A stretch of 64,000 nucleotides of DNA from Panagrolaimus kolymaensis (GCA_028622995.1 JAJQJQ010000038.1:1-64000); one strand, 5' to 3'. Shown: positions 14,601 through 30,405, numbered from the stretch's first letter. Program-made: numbers and translations. Notes: generated from the letters alone by a model not told the origin.

Positions 14601-17600
14601 TATATAAATTAGAATTTCTTCCACCTTTTTGATTATAGTTTAAAAAAAATATATTTTTTTTTTCTGCTCTTGAAGCATCTCCGAAAGATTGCTGATAAAA
14701 CGATTATGGAAATCGTAATAAATGACATAAAAAATGGCTATATAAATTAGAATTTCTTCCACCTTTTTGATTATAGTTTAAAAAAAATATATTTATTTTT
14801 TCTGCTCTTGAAGCATCTCCGAAAGAGTGCTGTTATTTTTTCTGCTCTTGAAGCATCTCCGAAAGAGTGCTGATAAAACGATTATGGAAATCGTAATAAA
14901 TGACATAAAAAATGGCTATATAAATTAGAATTTCTTCCACCTTTTTGATTTTTGTTTAAAAAAAAAATATTTATTTTTTCTGCTCTTGAAGCATCTCCGA
15001 AAGATTGCTGATAAAACGATTATGGAAATCGTAATAAATGACATAAAAAATGGCTATATAAATTAGAATTTCTTCCACCTTTTTGATTATAGTTTAAAAA
15101 AAATATATTTATTTTTTCTGCTCTTGAAGCATCTCCGAAAGAGTGCTGTTATTTTTTCTGCTCTTGAAGCATCTCCGAAAGAGTGCTGATAAAACGATTA
15201 TGGAAATCGTAATAAATGACATAAAAAATGGCTATATAAATTAGAATTTCTTCCACCTTTTTGATTTTTGTTTAAAAAAAAAATATTTATTTTTTCTGCT
15301 CTTGAAGCATCTCCGAAAGATTGCTGATAAAACGATTATGGAAATCGTAATAAATGACATAAAAAATGGCTATATAAATTAGAATTTCTTCCACCTTTTT
15401 GATTTTTGTTTAAAAAAAATATATTTATTTTTTCTGCTCTTGAAGCATCTCCGAAAGAGTGCTGTTATTTTTTCTGCTCTTGAAGCATCTCCGAAAGAGT
15501 GCTGATAAAACGATTATGGAAATCGTAATAAATGACATAAAAAATGGCTATATAAATTAGAATTTCTTCCACCTTTTTGATTTTTGTTTAAAAAAAAAAT
15601 ATTTATTTTTTCTGCTCTTGAAGCATCTCCGAAAGAGTGCTGTTATTTTTTCTGCTCTTGAAGCATCTCCGAAAGAGTGCTGATAAAACGATTATGGAAA
15701 TCGTAATAAATGACATAAAAAATGGCTATATAAATTAGAATTTCTTCCACCTTTTTGATTTTTGTTTAAAAAAAAAATATTTATTTTTTCTGCTCTTGAA
15801 GCATCTCCGAAAGATTGCTGATAAAACGATTATGGAAATCGTAATAAATGACATAAAAAATGGCTATATAAATTAGAATTTCTTCCACCTTTTTGATTAT
15901 AGTTTAAAAAAAATATATTTATTTTTTCTGCTCTTGAAGCATCTCCGAAAGAGTGCTGTTATTTTTTCTGCTCTTGAAGCATCTCCGAAAGAGTGCTGAT
16001 AAAACGATTATGGAAATCGTAATAAATGACATAAAAAATGGCTATATAAATTAGAATTTCTTCCACCTTTTTGATTTTTGTTTAAAAAAAAAATATTTAT
16101 TTTTTCTGCTCTTGAAGCATCTCCGAAAGATTGCTGATAAAACGATTATGGAAATCGTAATAAATGACATAAAAAATGGCTATATAAATTAGAATTTCTT
16201 CCACCTTTTTGATTTTTGTTTAAAAAAAATATATTTATTTTTTCTGCTCTTGAAGCATCTCCGAAAGAGTGCTGTTATTTTTTCTGCTCTTGAAGCATCT
16301 CCGAAAGAGTGCTGATAAAACGATTATGGAAATCGTAATAAATGACATAAAAAATGGCTATATAAATTAGAATTTCTTCCACCTTTTTGATTTTTGTTTA
16401 AAAAAAAAATATTTATTTTTTCTGCTCTTGAAGCATCTCCGAAAGAGTGCTGTTATTTTTTCTGCTCTTGAAGCATCTCCGAAAGAGTGCTGATAAAACG
16501 ATTATGGAAATCGTAAATTTTAGCATAAAAAATGGCTATATAAATTAGAATTTCTTCCACCTTTTTGATTATAGTTTAAAAAAAATATATTTATTTTTTC
16601 TGCTCTTGAAGCATCTCCGAAAGAGTGCTGTTATTTTTTCTGCTCTTGAAGCATCTCCGAAAGAGTGCTGATAAAACGATTATGGAAATCGTAATAAATG
16701 ACATAAAAAATGGCTATATAAATTAGAATTTCTTCCACCTTTTTGATTTTTGTTTAAAAAAAAAATATTTATTTTTTCTGCTCTTGAAGCATCTCCGAAA
16801 GATTGCTGATAAAACGATTATGGAAATCGTAATAAATGACATAAAAAATGGCTATATAAATTAGAATTTCTTCCACCTTTTTGATTTTTGTTTAAAAAAA
16901 AAATATTTATTTTTTCTGCTCTTGAAGCATCTCCGAAAGAGTGCTGTTATTTTTTCTGCTCTAGAAGCATCTCCGAAAGAGTGCTGATAAAACGATTATG
17001 GAAATCGTAATAAATGACATAAAAAATGGCTATATAAATTAGAATTTCTTCCACCTTTTTGATTTTTGTTTAAAAAAAAAATATTTATTTTTTCTGCTCT
17101 TGAAGCATCTCCGAAAGATTGCTGATAAAACGATTATGGAAATCGTAATAAATGACATAAAAAATGGCTATATAAATTAGAATTTCTTCCACCTTTTTGA
17201 TTTTTGTTTAAAAAAAAAATATTTATTTTTTCTGCTCTTGAAGCATCTCCGAAAGATTGCTGATAAAACGATTATGGAAATCGTAATAAATGACATAAAA
17301 AATGGCTATATAAATTAGAATTTCTTCCACCTTTTTGATTTTTGTTTAAAAAAAAAATATTTATTTTTTCTGCTCTTGAAGCATCTCCGAAAGATTGCTG
17401 ATAAAACGATTATGGAAATCGTAATAAATGACATAAAAAATGGCTATATAAATTAGAATTTCTTCCACCTTTTTGATTTTTGTTTAAAAAAAAAATATTT
17501 ATTTTTTCTGCTCTTGAAGCATCTCCGAAAGAGTGCTGTTATTTTTTCTGCTCTTGAAGCATCTCCGAAAGAGTGCTGATAAAACGATTATGGAAATCGT

Positions 17601-20600
17601 AATAAATGACATAAAAAATGGCTATATAAATTAGAATTTCTTCCACCTTTTTGATTTTTGTTTAAAAAAAAAATATTTATTTTTTCTGCTCTTGAAGCAT
17701 CTCCGAAAGATTGCTGATAAAACGATTATGGAAATCGTAATAAATGACATAAAAAATGGCTATATAAATTAGAATTTCTTCCACCTTTTTGATTTTTGTT
17801 TAAAAAAAAAATATTTATTTTTTCTGCTCTTGAAGCATCTCCGAAAGAGTGCTGTTATTTTTTCTGCTCTTGAAGCATCTCCGAAAGAGTGCTGATAAAA
17901 CGATTATGGAAATCGTAAATTTTAGCATAAAAAATGGCTATATAAATTAGAATTTCTTCCACCTTTTTGATTATAGTTTAAAAAAAATATATTTATTTTT
18001 TCTGCTCTTGAAGCATCTCCGAAAGAGTGCTGTTATTTTTTCTGCTCTTGAAGCATCTCCGAAAGAGTGCTGATAAAACGATTATGGAAATCGTAATAAA
18101 TGACATAAAAAATGGCTATATAAATTAGAATTTCTTCCACCTTTTTGATTTTTGTTTAAAAAAAAAATATTTATTTTTTCTGCTCTTGAAGCATCTCCGA
18201 AAGATTGCTGATAAAACGATTATGGAAATCGTAATAAATGACATAAAAAATGGCTATATAAATTAGAATTTCTTCCACCTTTTTGATTTTTGTTTAAAAA
18301 AAAAATATTTATTTTTTCTGCTCTTGAAGCATCTCCGAAAGAGTGCTGTTATTTTTTCTGCTCTTGAAGCATCTCCGAAAGAGTGCTGATAAAACGATTA
18401 TGGAAATCGTAATAAATGACATAAAAAATGGCTATATAAATTAGAATTTCTTCCACCTTTTTGATTTTTGTTTAAAAAAAAAATATTTATTTTTTCTGCT
18501 CTTGAAGCATCTCCGAAAGATTGCTGATAAAACGATTATGGAAATCGTAATAAATGACATAAAAAATGGCTATATAAATTAGAATTTCTTCCACCTTTTT
18601 GATTTTTGTTTAAAAAAAAAATATTTATTTTTTCTGCTCTTGAAGCATCTCCGAAAGAGTGCTGTTATTTTTTCTGCTCTTGAAGCATCTCCGAAAGAGT
18701 GCTGATAAAACGATTATGGAAATCGTAAATTTTAGCATAAAAAATGGCTATATAAATTAGAATTTCTTCCACCTTTTTGATTATAGTTTAAAAAAAATAT
18801 ATTTATTTTTTCTGCTCTTGAAGCATCTCCGAAAGAGTGCTGTTATTTTTTCTGCTCTTGAAGCATCTCCGAAAGAGTGCTGATAAAACGATTATGGAAA
18901 TCGTAATAAATGACATAAAAAATGGCTATATAAATTAGAATTTCTTCCACCTTTTTGATTTTTGTTTAAAAAAAAAATATTTATTTTTTCTGCTCTTGAA
19001 GCATCTCCGAAAGATTGCTGATAAAACGATTATGGAAATCGTAATAAATGACATAAAAAATGGCTATATAAATTAGAATTTCTTCCACCTTTTTGATTTT
19101 TGTTTAAAAAAAAAATATTTATTTTTTCTGCTCTTGAAGCATCTCCGAAAGATTGCTGATAAAACGATTATGGAAATCGTAATAAATGACATAAAAAATG
19201 GCTATATAAATTAGAATTTCTTCCACCTTTTTGATTTTTGTTTAAAAAAAAAATATTTATTTTTTCTGCTCTTGAAGCATCTCCGAAAGATTGCTGATAA
19301 AACGATTATGGAAATCGTAATAAATGACATAAAAAATGGCTATATAAATTAGAATTTCTTCCACCTTTTTGATTTTTGTTTAAAAAAAAAATATTTATTT
19401 TTTCTGCTCTTGAAGCATCTCCGAAAGAGTGCTGTTATTTTTTCTGCTCTTGAAGCATCTCCGAAAGAGTGCTGATAAAACGATTATGGAAATCGTAATA
19501 AATGACATAAAAAATGGCTATATAAATTAGAATTTCTTCCACCTTTTTGATTTTTGTTTAAAAAAAAAATATTTATTTTTTCTGCTCTTGAAGCATCTCC
19601 GAAAGATTGCTGATAAAACGATTATGGAAATCGTAATAAATGACATAAAAAATGGCTATATAAATTAGAATTTCTTCCACCTTTTTGATTTTTGTTTAAA
19701 AAAAAAATATTTATTTTTTCTGCTCTTGAAGCATCTCCGAAAGATTGCTGATAAAACGATTATGGAAATCGTAATAAATGACATAAAAAATGGCTATATA
19801 AATTAGAATTTCTTCCACCTTTTTGATTTTTGTTTAAAAAAAAAATATTTATTTTTTCTGCTCTTGAAGCATCTCCGAAAGAGTGCTGTTATTTTTTCTG
19901 CTCTTGAAGCATCTCCGAAAGAGTGCTGATAAAACGATTATGGAAATCGTAATAAATGACATAAAAAATGGCTATATAAATTAGAATTTCTTCCACCTTT
20001 TTGATTTTTGTTTAAAAAAAAAATATTTATTTTTTCTGCTCTTGAAGCATCTCCGAAAGATTGCTGATAAAACGATTATGGAAATCGTAATAAATGACAT
20101 AAAAAATGGCTATATAAATTAGAATTTCTTCCACCTTTTTGATTTTTGTTTAAAAAAAAAATATTTATTTTTTCTGCTCTTGAAGCATCTCCGAAAGATT
20201 GCTGATAAAACGATTATGGAAATCGTAATAAATGACATAAAAAATGGCTATATAAATTAGAATTTCTTCCACCTTTTTGATTTTTGTTTAAAAAAAAAAT
20301 ATTTATTTTTTCTGCTCTTGAAGCATCTCCGAAAGAGTGCTGTTATTTTTTCTGCTCTTGAAGCATCTCCGAAAGAGTGCTGATAAAACGATTATGGAAA
20401 TCGTAAATTTTAGCATAAAAAATGGCTATATAAATTAGAATTTCTTCCACCTTTTTGATTATAGTTTAAAAAAAATATATTTATTTTTTCTGCTCTTGAA
20501 GCATCTCCGAAAGAGTGCTGTTATTTTTTCTGCTCTTGAAGCATCTCCGAAAGAGTGCTGATAAAACGATTATGGAAATCGTAATAAATGACATAAAAAA

Positions 20601-23480
20601 TGGCTATATAAATTAGAATTTCTTCCACCTTTTTGATTTTTGTTTAAAAAAAAAATATTTATTTTTTCTGCTCTTGAAGCATCTCCGAAAGAGTGCTGTT
20701 ATTTTTTCTGCTCTTGAAGCATCTCCGAAAGAGTGCTGATAAAACGATTATGGAAATCGTAAATTTTAGCATAAAAAATGGCTATATAAATTAGAATTTC
20801 TTCCACCTTTTTGATTATAGTTTAAAAAAAATATATTTATTTTTTCTGCTCTTGAAGCATCTCCGAAAGAGTGCTGTTATTTTTTCTGCTCTTGAAGCAT
20901 CTCCGAAAGAGTGCTGATAAAACGATTATGGAAATCGTAATAAATGACATAAAAAATGGCTATATAAATTAGAATTTCTTCCACCTTTTTGATTTTTGTT
21001 TAAAAAAAAAATATTTATTTTTTCTGCTCTTGAAGCATCTCCGAAAGATTGCTGATAAAACGATTATGGAAATCGTAATAAATGACATAAAAAATGGCTA
21101 TATAAATTAGAATTTCTTCCACCTTTTTGATTTTTGTTTAAAAAAAAAATATTTATTTTTTCTGCTCTTGAAGCATCTCCGAAAGAGTGCTGTTATTTTT
21201 TCTGCTCTTGAAGCATCTCCGAAAGAGTGCTGATAAAACGATTATGGAAATCGTAATAAATGACATAAAAAATGGCTATATAAATTAGAATTTCTTCCAC
21301 CTTTTTGATTTTTGTTTAAAAAAAAAATATTTATTTTTTCTGCTCTTGAAGCATCTCCGAAAGATTGCTGATAAAACGATTATGGAAATCGTAATAAATG
21401 ACATAAAAAATGGCTATATAAATTAGAATTTCTTCCACCTTTTTGATTTTTGTTTAAAAAAAAAATATTTATTTTTTCTGCTCTTGAAGCATCTCCGAAA
21501 GAGTGCTGTTATTTTTTCTGCTCTTGAAGCATCTCCGAAAGAGTGCTGATAAAACGATTATGGAAATCGTAATAAATGACATAAAAAATGGCTATATAAA
21601 TTAGAATTTCTTCCACCTTTTTGATTTTTGTTTAAAAAAAAAATATTTATTTTTTCTGCTCTTGAAGCATCTCCGAAAGAGTGCTGTTATTTTTTCTGCT
21701 CTTGAAGCATCTCCGAAAGAGTGCTGATAAAACGATTATGGAAATCGTAATAAATGACATAAAAAATGGCTATATAAATTAGAATTTCTTCCACCTTTTT
21801 GATTTTTGTTTAAAAAAAAAATATTTATTTTTTCTGCTCTTGAAGCATCTCCGAAAGATTGCTGATAAAACGATTATGGAAATCGTAATAAATGACATAA
21901 AAAATGGCTATATAAATTAGAATTTCTTCCACCTTTTTGATTTTTGTTTAAAAAAAAAATATTTATTTTTTCTGCTCTTGAAGCATCTCCGAAAGAGTGC
22001 TGTTATTTTTTCTGCTCTTGAAGCATCTCCGAAAGAGTGCTGATAAAACGATTATGGAAATCGTAAATTTTAGCATAAAAAATGGCTATATAAATTAGAA
22101 TTTCTTCCACCTTTTTGATTATAGTTTAAAAAAAATATATTTTTTTTTTCTGCTCTTGAAGCATCTCCGAAAGATTGCTGATAAAACGATTATGGAAATC
22201 GTAATAAATGACATAAAAAATGGCTATATAAATTAGAATTTCTTCCACCTTTTTGATTATAGTTTAAAAAAAATATATTTATTTTTTCTGCTCTTGAAGC
22301 ATCTCCGAAAGAGTGCTGTTATTTTTTCTGCTCTTGAAGCATCTCCGAAAGAGTGCTGATAAAACGATTATGGAAATCGTAATAAATGACATAAAAAATG
22401 GCTATATAAATTAGAATTTCTTCCACCTTTTTGATTTTTGTTTAAAAAAAAAATATTTATTTTTTCTGCTCTTGAAGCATCTCCGAAAGATTGCTGATAA
22501 AACGATTATGGAAATCGTAATAAATGACATAAAAAATGGCTATATAAATTAGAATTTCTTCCACCTTTTTGATTTTTGTTTAAAAAAAAAATATTTATTT
22601 TTTCTGCTCTTGAAGCATCTCCGAAAGAGTGCTGTTATTTTTTCTGCTCTTGAAGCATCTCCGAAAGAGTGCTGATAAAACGATTATGGAAATCGTAATA
22701 AATGACATAAAAAATGGCTATATAAATTAGAATTTCTTCCACCTTTTTGATTTTTGTTTAAAAAAAAAATATTTATTTTTTCTGCTCTTGAAGCATCTCC
22801 GAAAGATTGCTGATAAAACGATTATGGAAATCGTAATAAATGACATAAAAAATGGCTATATAAATTAGAATTTCTTCCACCTTTTTGATTTTTGTTTAAA
22901 AAAAAAATATTTATTTTTTCTGCTCTTGAAGCATCTCCGAAAGAGTGCTGTTATTTTTTCTGCTCTTGAAGCATCTCCGAAAGAGTGCTGATAAAACGAT
23001 TATGGAAATCGTAATAAATGACATAAAAAATGGCTATATAAATTAGAATTTCTTCCACCTTTTTGATTTTTGTTTAAAAAAAAAATATTTATTTTTTCTG
23101 CTCTTGAAGCATCTCCGAAAGAGTGCTGTTATTTTTTCTGCTCTTGAAGCATCTCCGAAAGAGTGCTGATAAAACGATTATGGAAATCGTAATAAATGAC
23201 ATAAAAAATGGCTATATAAATTAGAATTTCTTCCACCTTTTTGATTTTTGTTTAAAAAAAAAATATTTATTTTTTCTGCTCTTGAAGCATCTCCGAAAGA
23301 GTGCTGTTATTTTTTCTGCTCTTGAAGCATCTCCGAAAGAGTGCTGATAAAACGATTATGGAAATCGTAAATTTTAGCATAAAAAATGGCTATATAAATT
23401 AGAATTTCTTCCACCTTTTTGATTATAGTTTAAAAAAAATATATTTATTTTTTCTGCTCTTGAAGCATCTCCGAAAGAGT
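8580..23480. repeat. Array zone 3: mixed 178-bp and 138-bp units, ~317-bp dimers
   Basis: From 8,580 onward many units carry a tandem copy of a 40-bp segment that starts TTATTTTTTCTGCTCTTGAA and ends AAGAGTGCTG, giving 178-bp units. Between about 12 and 23 kb these commonly alternate with plain 138-bp GATTGCTGATAA units, so the repeating dimer is about 316-317 bp, for example duplications near 17,549 and 17,866. Units with TTATAGTTTAAAAAAAATAT are scattered in repeated contexts, again showing block copying. Confidence 0.85.
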
Positions 23481-25737
23481 GCTGTTATTTTTTCTGCTCT
23501 TGAAGCATCTCCGAAAGAGTGCTGATAAAACGATTATGGAAATCGTAATAAATGACATAAAAAATGGCTATATAAATTAGAATTTCTTCCACCTTTTTGA
23601 TTTTTGTTAAAAAAAAAAAATATTTATTTTTTCTGCTCTTGAAGCATCTCCGAAAGAGTGCTGATAAAACGATTATGGAAATCGTAATAAATGACATAAA
23701 AAATGGCTATATAAATTAGAATTTCTTCCACCTTTTTGATTTTTGTTTAAAAAAAAAATATTTATTTTTTCTGCTCTTGAAGCATCTCCGAAAGAGTGCT
23801 GTTATTTTTTCTGCTCTTGAAGCATCTCCGAAAGATTGCTGATAAAACGATTATGGAAATCGTGATAAATGACATAAAAAATGGCTATATAAATTAGAAT
23901 TTCTTCCACCTTTTTGATTTTTGTTTAAAAAAAAAATATTTATTTTTTCTGCTCTTGAAGCATCTCCGAAAGAGTGCTGTTATTTTTTCTGCTCTTGAAG
24001 CATCTCCGAAAGAGTGCTGATAAAACGATTATGGAAATCGTAATAAATGACATAAAAAATGGCTATATAAATTAGAATTTCTTCCACCTTTTTGATTTTT
24101 GTTTAAAAAAAAAATATTTATTTTTTCTGCTCTTGAAGCATCTCCGAAAGAGTGCTGTTATTTTTTCTGCTCTTGAAGCATCTCCGAAAGAGTGCTGATA
24201 AAACGATTATGGAAATCGTAATAAATGACATAAAAAATGGCTATATAAATTAGAATTTCTTCCACCTTTTTGATTTTTGTTTAAAAAAAAAATATTTATT
24301 TTTTCTGCTCTTGAAGCATCTCCGAAAGATTGCTGATAAAACGATTATGGAAATCGTAATAAATGACATAAAAAATGGCTATATAAATTAGAATTTCTTC
24401 CACCTTTTTGATTATAGTTTAAAAAAAATATATTTATTTTTTCTGCTCTTGAAGCATCTCCGAAAGAGTGCTGATAAAACGATTATGGAAATCGTAAATT
24501 TTAACATAAAAAATGGCTATATAAATTAGAATTTCTTCCACCTTTTTGATTATAGTTTAAAAAAAATATATTTATTTTTTCTGCTCTTGAAGCATCTCCG
24601 AAAGAGTGCTGATAAAACGATTATGGAAATCGTAATAAATGACATAAAAAATGGCTATATAAATTAGAATTTCTTCCACCTTTTTGATTTTTGTTTAAAA
24701 AAAAAATATTTATTTTTTCTGCTCTTGAAGCATCTCCGAAAGATTGCTGATAAAACGATTATGGAAATCGTAATAAATGACATAAAAAATGGCTATATAA
24801 ATTAGAATTTCTTCCACCTTTTTGATTTTTGTTTAAAAAAAAAATATTTATTTTTTCTGCTCTTGAAGCATCTCCGAAAGAGTGCTGTTATTTTTTCTGC
24901 TCTTGAAGCATCTCCGAAAGAGTGCTGATAAAACGATTATGGAAATCGTAATAAATGACATAAAAAATGGCTATATAAATTAGAATTTCTTCCACCTTTT
25001 TGATTTTTGTTTAAAAAAAAAATATTTATTTTTTCTGCTCTTGAAGCATCTCCGAAAGATTGCTGATAAAACGATTATGGAAATCGTAATAAATGACATA
25101 AAAAATGGCTATATAAATTAGAATTTCTTCCACCTTTTTGATTTTTGTTTAAAAAAAAAATATTTATTTTTTCTGCTCTTGAAGCATCTCCGAAAGAGTG
25201 CTGTTATTTTTTCTGCTCTTGAAGCATCTCCGAAAGAGTGCTGATAAAACGATTATGGAAATCGTAATAAATGACATAAAAAATGGCTATATAAATTAGA
25301 ATTTCTTCCACCTTTTTGATTTTTGTTTAAAAAAAAAATATTTATTTTTTCTGCTCTTGAAGCATCTCCGAAAGAGTGCTGTTATTTTTTCTGCTCTTGA
25401 AGCATCTCCGAAAGAGTGCTGATAAAACGATTATGGAAATCGTAATAAATGACATAAAAAATGGCTATATAAATTAGAATTTCTTCCACCTTTTTGATTT
25501 TTGTTTAAAAAAAAAATATTTATTTTTTCTGCTCTTGAAGCATCTCCGAAAGAGTGCTGTTATTTTTTCTGCTCTTGAAGCATCTCCGAAAGAGTGCTGA
25601 TAAAACGATTATGGAAATCGTAAATTTTAGCATAAAAAATGGCTATATAAATTAGAATTTCTTCCACCTTTTTGATTATAGTTTAAAAAAAATATATTTA
25701 TTTTTTCTGCTCTTGAAGCATCTCCGAAAGAGTGCTG

Positions 25738-27360
25738 TTATTTTTTCTGCTCTTGAAGCATCTCCGAAAGAGTGCTGATAAAACGATTATGGAAATCGTA
25801 ATAAATGACATAAAAAATGGCTATATAAATTAGAATTTCTTCCACCTTTTTGATTTTTGTTAAAAAAAAAAAATATTTATTTTTTCTGCTCTTGAAGCAT
25901 CTCCGAAAGAGTGCTGATAAAACGATTATGGAAATCGTAATAAATGACATAAAAAATGGCTATATAAATTAGAATTTCTTCCACCTTTTTGATTTTTGTT
26001 AAAAAAAAAAAATATTTATTTTTTCTGCTCTTGAAGCATCTCCGAAAGAGTGCTGATAAAACGATTATGGAAATCGTAATAAATGACATAAAAAATGGCT
26101 ATATAAATTAGAATTTCTTCCACCTTTTTGATTTTTGTTAAAAAAAAAAAATATTTATTTTTTCTGCTCTTGAAGCATCTCCGAAAGAGTGCTGATAAAA
26201 CGATTATGGAAATCGTAATAAATGACATAAAAAATGGCTATATAAATTAGAATTTCTTCCACCTTTTTGATTTTTGTTTAAAAAAAAAATATTTATTTTT
26301 TCTGCTCTTGAAGCATCTCCGAAAGAGTGCTGTTATTTTTTCTGCTCTTGAAGCATCTCCGAAAGAGTGCTGATAAAACGATTATGGAAATCGTAATAAA
26401 TGACATAAAAAATGGCTATATAAATTAGAATTTCTTCCACCTTTTTGATTTTTGTTAAAAAAAAAAAATATTTATTTTTTCTGCTCTTGAAGCATCTCCG
26501 AAAGAGTGCTGATAAAACGATTATGGAAATCGTAATAAATGACATAAAAAATGGCTATATAAATTAGAATTTCTTCCACCTTTTTGATTTTTGTTTAAAA
26601 AAAAAATATTTATTTTTTCTGCTCTTGAAGCATCTCCGAAAGAGTGCTGTTATTTTTTCTGCTCTTGAAGCATCTCCGAAAGATTGCTGATAAAACGATT
26701 ATGGAAATCGTGATAAATGACATAAAAAATGGCTATATAAATTAGAATTTCTTCCACCTTTTTGATTTTTGTTTAAAAAAAAAATATTTATTTTTTCTGC
26801 TCTTGAAGCATCTCCGAAAGAGTGCTGTTATTTTTTCTGCTCTTGAAGCATCTCCGAAAGAGTGCTGATAAAACGATTATGGAAATCGTAATAAATGACA
26901 TAAAAAATGGCTATATAAATTAGAATTTCTTCCACCTTTTTGATTTTTGTTTAAAAAAAAAATATTTATTTTTTCTGCTCTTGAAGCATCTCCGAAAGAG
27001 TGCTGTTATTTTTTCTGCTCTTGAAGCATCTCCGAAAGAGTGCTGATAAAACGATTATGGAAATCGTAATAAATGACATAAAAAATGGCTATATAAATTA
27101 GAATTTCTTCCACCTTTTTGATTTTTGTTTAAAAAAAAAATATTTATTTTTTCTGCTCTTGAAGCATCTCCGAAAGATTGCTGATAAAACGATTATGGAA
27201 ATCGTAATAAATGACATAAAAAATGGCTATATAAATTAGAATTTCTTCCACCTTTTTGATTATAGTTTAAAAAAAATATATTTATTTTTTCTGCTCTTGA
27301 AGCATCTCCGAAAGAGTGCTGATAAAACGATTATGGAAATCGTAAATTTTAACATAAAAA
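25738..27360. repeat. Satellite superblock copy 1
   Basis: The block begins at a 40-bp duplication followed by three A12 units, another duplication 595 bp on, one more A12 unit, an ATCGTGATAAATG unit (+971) and an AAATTTTAACATA unit (+1613). The same offsets recur in the next two copies. A fourth, partial copy occurs at 23,861-24,503, where the GTGATAAATG and TTTTAACATA markers are also 642 bp apart. Confidence 0.85.
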
Positions 27361-27775
27361 ATGGCTATATAAATTAGAATTTCTTCCACCTTTTTGATTA
27401 TAGTTTAAAAAAAATATATTTATTTTTTCTGCTCTTGAAGCATCTCCGAAAGAGTGCTGATAAAACGATTATGGAAATCGTAATAAATGACATAAAAAAT
27501 GGCTATATAAATTAGAATTTCTTCCACCTTTTTGATTTTTGTTTAAAAAAAAAATATTTATTTTTTCTGCTCTTGAAGCATCTCCGAAAGAGTGCTGTTA
27601 TTTTTTCTGCTCTTGAAGCATCTCCGAAAGAGTGCTGATAAAACGATTATGGAAATCGTAATAAATGACATAAAAAATGGCTATATAAATTAGAATTTCT
27701 TCCACCTTTTTGATTTTTGTTTAAAAAAAAAATATTTATTTTTTCTGCTCTTGAAGCATCTCCGAAAGAGTGCTG

Positions 27776-29398
27776 TTATTTTTTCTGCTCTTGAAGCATC
27801 TCCGAAAGAGTGCTGATAAAACGATTATGGAAATCGTAATAAATGACATAAAAAATGGCTATATAAATTAGAATTTCTTCCACCTTTTTGATTTTTGTTA
27901 AAAAAAAAAAATATTTATTTTTTCTGCTCTTGAAGCATCTCCGAAAGAGTGCTGATAAAACGATTATGGAAATCGTAATAAATGACATAAAAAATGGCTA
28001 TATAAATTAGAATTTCTTCCACCTTTTTGATTTTTGTTAAAAAAAAAAAATATTTATTTTTTCTGCTCTTGAAGCATCTCCGAAAGAGTGCTGATAAAAC
28101 GATTATGGAAATCGTAATAAATGACATAAAAAATGGCTATATAAATTAGAATTTCTTCCACCTTTTTGATTTTTGTTAAAAAAAAAAAATATTTATTTTT
28201 TCTGCTCTTGAAGCATCTCCGAAAGAGTGCTGATAAAACGATTATGGAAATCGTAATAAATGACATAAAAAATGGCTATATAAATTAGAATTTCTTCCAC
28301 CTTTTTGATTTTTGTTTAAAAAAAAAATATTTATTTTTTCTGCTCTTGAAGCATCTCCGAAAGAGTGCTGTTATTTTTTCTGCTCTTGAAGCATCTCCGA
28401 AAGAGTGCTGATAAAACGATTATGGAAATCGTAATAAATGACATAAAAAATGGCTATATAAATTAGAATTTCTTCCACCTTTTTGATTTTTGTTAAAAAA
28501 AAAAAATATTTATTTTTTCTGCTCTTGAAGCATCTCCGAAAGAGTGCTGATAAAACGATTATGGAAATCGTAATAAATGACATAAAAAATGGCTATATAA
28601 ATTAGAATTTCTTCCACCTTTTTGATTTTTGTTTAAAAAAAAAATATTTATTTTTTCTGCTCTTGAAGCATCTCCGAAAGAGTGCTGTTATTTTTTCTGC
28701 TCTTGAAGCATCTCCGAAAGATTGCTGATAAAACGATTATGGAAATCGTGATAAATGACATAAAAAATGGCTATATAAATTAGAATTTCTTCCACCTTTT
28801 TGATTTTTGTTTAAAAAAAAAATATTTATTTTTTCTGCTCTTGAAGCATCTCCGAAAGAGTGCTGTTATTTTTTCTGCTCTTGAAGCATCTCCGAAAGAG
28901 TGCTGATAAAACGATTATGGAAATCGTAATAAATGACATAAAAAATGGCTATATAAATTAGAATTTCTTCCACCTTTTTGATTTTTGTTTAAAAAAAAAA
29001 TATTTATTTTTTCTGCTCTTGAAGCATCTCCGAAAGAGTGCTGTTATTTTTTCTGCTCTTGAAGCATCTCCGAAAGAGTGCTGATAAAACGATTATGGAA
29101 ATCGTAATAAATGACATAAAAAATGGCTATATAAATTAGAATTTCTTCCACCTTTTTGATTTTTGTTTAAAAAAAAAATATTTATTTTTTCTGCTCTTGA
29201 AGCATCTCCGAAAGATTGCTGATAAAACGATTATGGAAATCGTAATAAATGACATAAAAAATGGCTATATAAATTAGAATTTCTTCCACCTTTTTGATTA
29301 TAGTTTAAAAAAAATATATTTATTTTTTCTGCTCTTGAAGCATCTCCGAAAGAGTGCTGATAAAACGATTATGGAAATCGTAAATTTTAACATAAAAA
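27776..29398. repeat. Satellite superblock copy 2
   Basis: The markers lie at exactly the same offsets as in copy 1 (+595, +971, +1613), 2,038 bp further right. After it the TTTTAACATA segment is repeated again 414 bp later (three units), near 29,803. This local extra stretch explains the longer spacing to copy 3. Confidence 0.85.
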
Positions 29399-30405
29399 AT
29401 GGCTATATAAATTAGAATTTCTTCCACCTTTTTGATTATAGTTTAAAAAAAATATATTTATTTTTTCTGCTCTTGAAGCATCTCCGAAAGAGTGCTGATA
29501 AAACGATTATGGAAATCGTAATAAATGACATAAAAAATGGCTATATAAATTAGAATTTCTTCCACCTTTTTGATTTTTGTTTAAAAAAAAAATATTTATT
29601 TTTTCTGCTCTTGAAGCATCTCCGAAAGATTGCTGATAAAACGATTATGGAAATCGTAATAAATGACATAAAAAATGGCTATATAAATTAGAATTTCTTC
29701 CACCTTTTTGATTATAGTTTAAAAAAAATATATTTATTTTTTCTGCTCTTGAAGCATCTCCGAAAGAGTGCTGATAAAACGATTATGGAAATCGTAAATT
29801 TTAACATAAAAAATGGCTATATAAATTAGAATTTCTTCCACCTTTTTGATTATAGTTTAAAAAAAATATATTTATTTTTTCTGCTCTTGAAGCATCTCCG
29901 AAAGAGTGCTGATAAAACGATTATGGAAATCGTAATAAATGACATAAAAAATGGCTATATAAATTAGAATTTCTTCCACCTTTTTGATTTTTGTTTAAAA
30001 AAAAAATATTTATTTTTTCTGCTCTTGAAGCATCTCCGAAAGAGTGCTGTTATTTTTTCTGCTCTTGAAGCATCTCCGAAAGAGTGCTGATAAAACGATT
30101 ATGGAAATCGTAATAAATGACATAAAAAATGGCTATATAAATTAGAATTTCTTCCACCTTTTTGATTTTTGTTTAAAAAAAAAATATTTATTTTTTCTGC
30201 TCTTGAAGCATCTCCGAAAGAGTGCTGTTATTTTTTCTGCTCTTGAAGCATCTCCGAAAGAGTGCTGATAAAACGATTATGGAAATCGTAAATTTTAGCA
30301 TAAAAAATGGCTATATAAATTAGAATTTCTTCCACCTTTTTGATTATAGTTTAAAAAAAATATATTTATTTTTTCTGCTCTTGAAGCATCTCCGAAAGAG
30401 TGCTG